In this document: in pieces, positions 62,739 through 64,000 of the stretch | How positions within the stretch are numbered: the first letter of the stretch is position 1 | How the letters are laid out: every line of letters begins with the position of its first letter | From: Turnera subulata | Lineage: Eukaryota; Streptophyta; Magnoliopsida; Malpighiales; Passifloraceae | Length of the DNA stretch: 64,000 nt | Assembly: GCA_028386065.3 (NCBI GenBank) | Contig: JAKUCV010005628.1 | Span: forward strand, 69,904 to 133,903 | Reading direction: 5' to 3' | Position numbers and translations under genes: made by a program | The notes under the pieces: generated by a model | Database searches by the model: none | What the model saw: only the letters and a program-made list of their open reading frames with translations | Told to the model about the DNA's origin: nothing

Positions 62739-64000
62739 AAATCATGCAGGGAAAGAGACTACTCTACTGCAGGTCAGACCCAGAATATGCATCCTCCTAC
62801 CTCCGGCTGGGGGCACTCCATGTGAAGGGACAAAGCACAAAGTCAGAGTCCATTACACCAACTTTCCCCCAACTCAGTCCAAAGTAAAGCTGGTTTAAAG
62901 AAAGAAGTTTGTTCGTTAAAGGCTAAAACGAAAGATGGCCTTCTTGTTGTATTTAATACCACAATACAATATTTTTGGCCGACAAAAACAATCAACAACA
63001 ATACAGGCTCCTTTTCTGCTGTATTTTGTATTTTGTACTCGATAAATAATTATATTTTAATAATTGGATTCCCTTCATAAAATCAAGGATAATCACACCA
63101 AAATCAATACAAAAACAATATAAATCAAACAAATGTACAGATTACAATTAACTTAACTTTTTCCATCAAACAACAAAATTATGCAATACTAGCTAGATGA
63201 TCAGATGAATATACCTCCCAAAGTATCGCATTGGATTCCATCATTCCACCCACCACTCCAAATGATCACCGCAGAAAGATTACAAGCATGAGGAGGCCAT
63301 TGTTTCCACAGCAAAGGAGCTTTTTTATCAAGCTCAGCCACACCACACTACACCATATTCATCTCGTGAAAGACCCTTAATCCTCACCCATTAGCGATAA
63401 TATATGCACAAGCACAAACCAGTCAAAGACCAACAAATTAACAAACCACCATTTTACACCAACCACTAGCGACCTAACTATTACCAAACTCAACATTTTA
63501 TCCCTATCTCTGCAACACAAATAACCTATTGCTACAAAACAATTCAACTCAATCTAAAGAACCCAAATAAAAAACCATTCTCACAACAAACACCAAGGTT
63601 TTGACAAGTGACGAGACAAAGAGAGAAGATTAGCATGGTGTCTCCCCAATGATGACGTGCACAACTCAAAAAACAGTAAGTTGAAAGTACTATCCTTGTC
63701 ACACTAATATTATTATGGGAAAAACCTTATAAAAATTAATTGGTCAACAATTGGAATGGTGTATATCTTTGTAAGTTAGGCAATCAACTTGTTGCTGGGT
63801 TTCAGTTATGCATTTGGTAGGCTAACCATTATTATTCATTACATTATAAAGTTTCAATTTGTCAAGGCACCCAGTGATGAGTTTGCATACCAACATAGAG
63901 TCACTCCATTCTCCTTTCAAATTTAAAAAAAAAAAAAGGAAGGAGGAAGCTGACCAAATAATCAATATCTCCCCTCTTGTCAAAGAAACAACTAATTGGC
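62739..64000. other. Intergenic, no gene recognised to the window end
   Basis: AT-rich; the few open frames are short. It may be the flank of a gene beyond the window. Confidence 0.5.

Overview
The window is nuclear DNA of a dicot-type flowering plant. It has AT-rich intergenic DNA, genes split by many GT-AG introns (plus two GC-AG introns), plant-only families (DUF630/DUF632, wall-associated kinase, plant villin, ribosomal protein P3), and plant hAT and L1-type transposons. No bacterial, organellar or viral genes were seen. All exon models are read by eye from splice sites, reading phase and remembered family conservation.

Layout, left to right. 325-3497 (+) is a four-exon DUF630/DUF632 (NRG2-like) gene. 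6801-10179 is a hAT transposon whose transposase lacks the N-terminal BED finger. It ends just upstream of 11831-17842 (+), a complete nine-coding-exon Pumilio gene with eight canonical PUF repeats. 19086-21486 (+) is a three-exon wall-associated receptor kinase. 22059-28030 is a full-length L1-type LINE with an 18-bp target-site duplication, an intact ORF1 and an ORF2 broken only by two in-frame TAG codons.

Next come three housekeeping genes on the minus strand: RID2/BUD23 18S rRNA methyltransferase (28483-31071), acidic ribosomal protein P3 (33362-33830) and the mitochondrial ubiquinone methyltransferase COQ5 (34941-37765). A small hAT-like MITE (31786-32156) lies upstream of RID2. 40378-42891 is a second L1-type insertion on the minus strand that carries ORF1 only, yet has an intact 660-codon ORF, a poly(A) tail and a 16-bp target-site duplication. 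47256-54984 (+) is a 22-coding-exon villin with an 11-nt microexon and a GC-AG intron. 57196-61683 (+) is a putative glucose-6-phosphate 1-epimerase with a tandem NAGNAG acceptor. The last 2.3 kb shows no gene.

The order RID2 - RPP3 - COQ5 - villin - epimerase matches, from memory, Arabidopsis At5g57280 to At5g57330, so the right half looks like a conserved microsyntenic block into which the MITE and the ORF1-only retroposon were inserted. RID2 and P3 both serve ribosome production and function; the other neighbours have no evident shared pathway. No new multi-gene system was found. The most unusual items are the ORF1-only retroposon, two tiny poly(A) insertions with target-site duplications (39488-39540 and 62681-62738), and the splice-site oddities.
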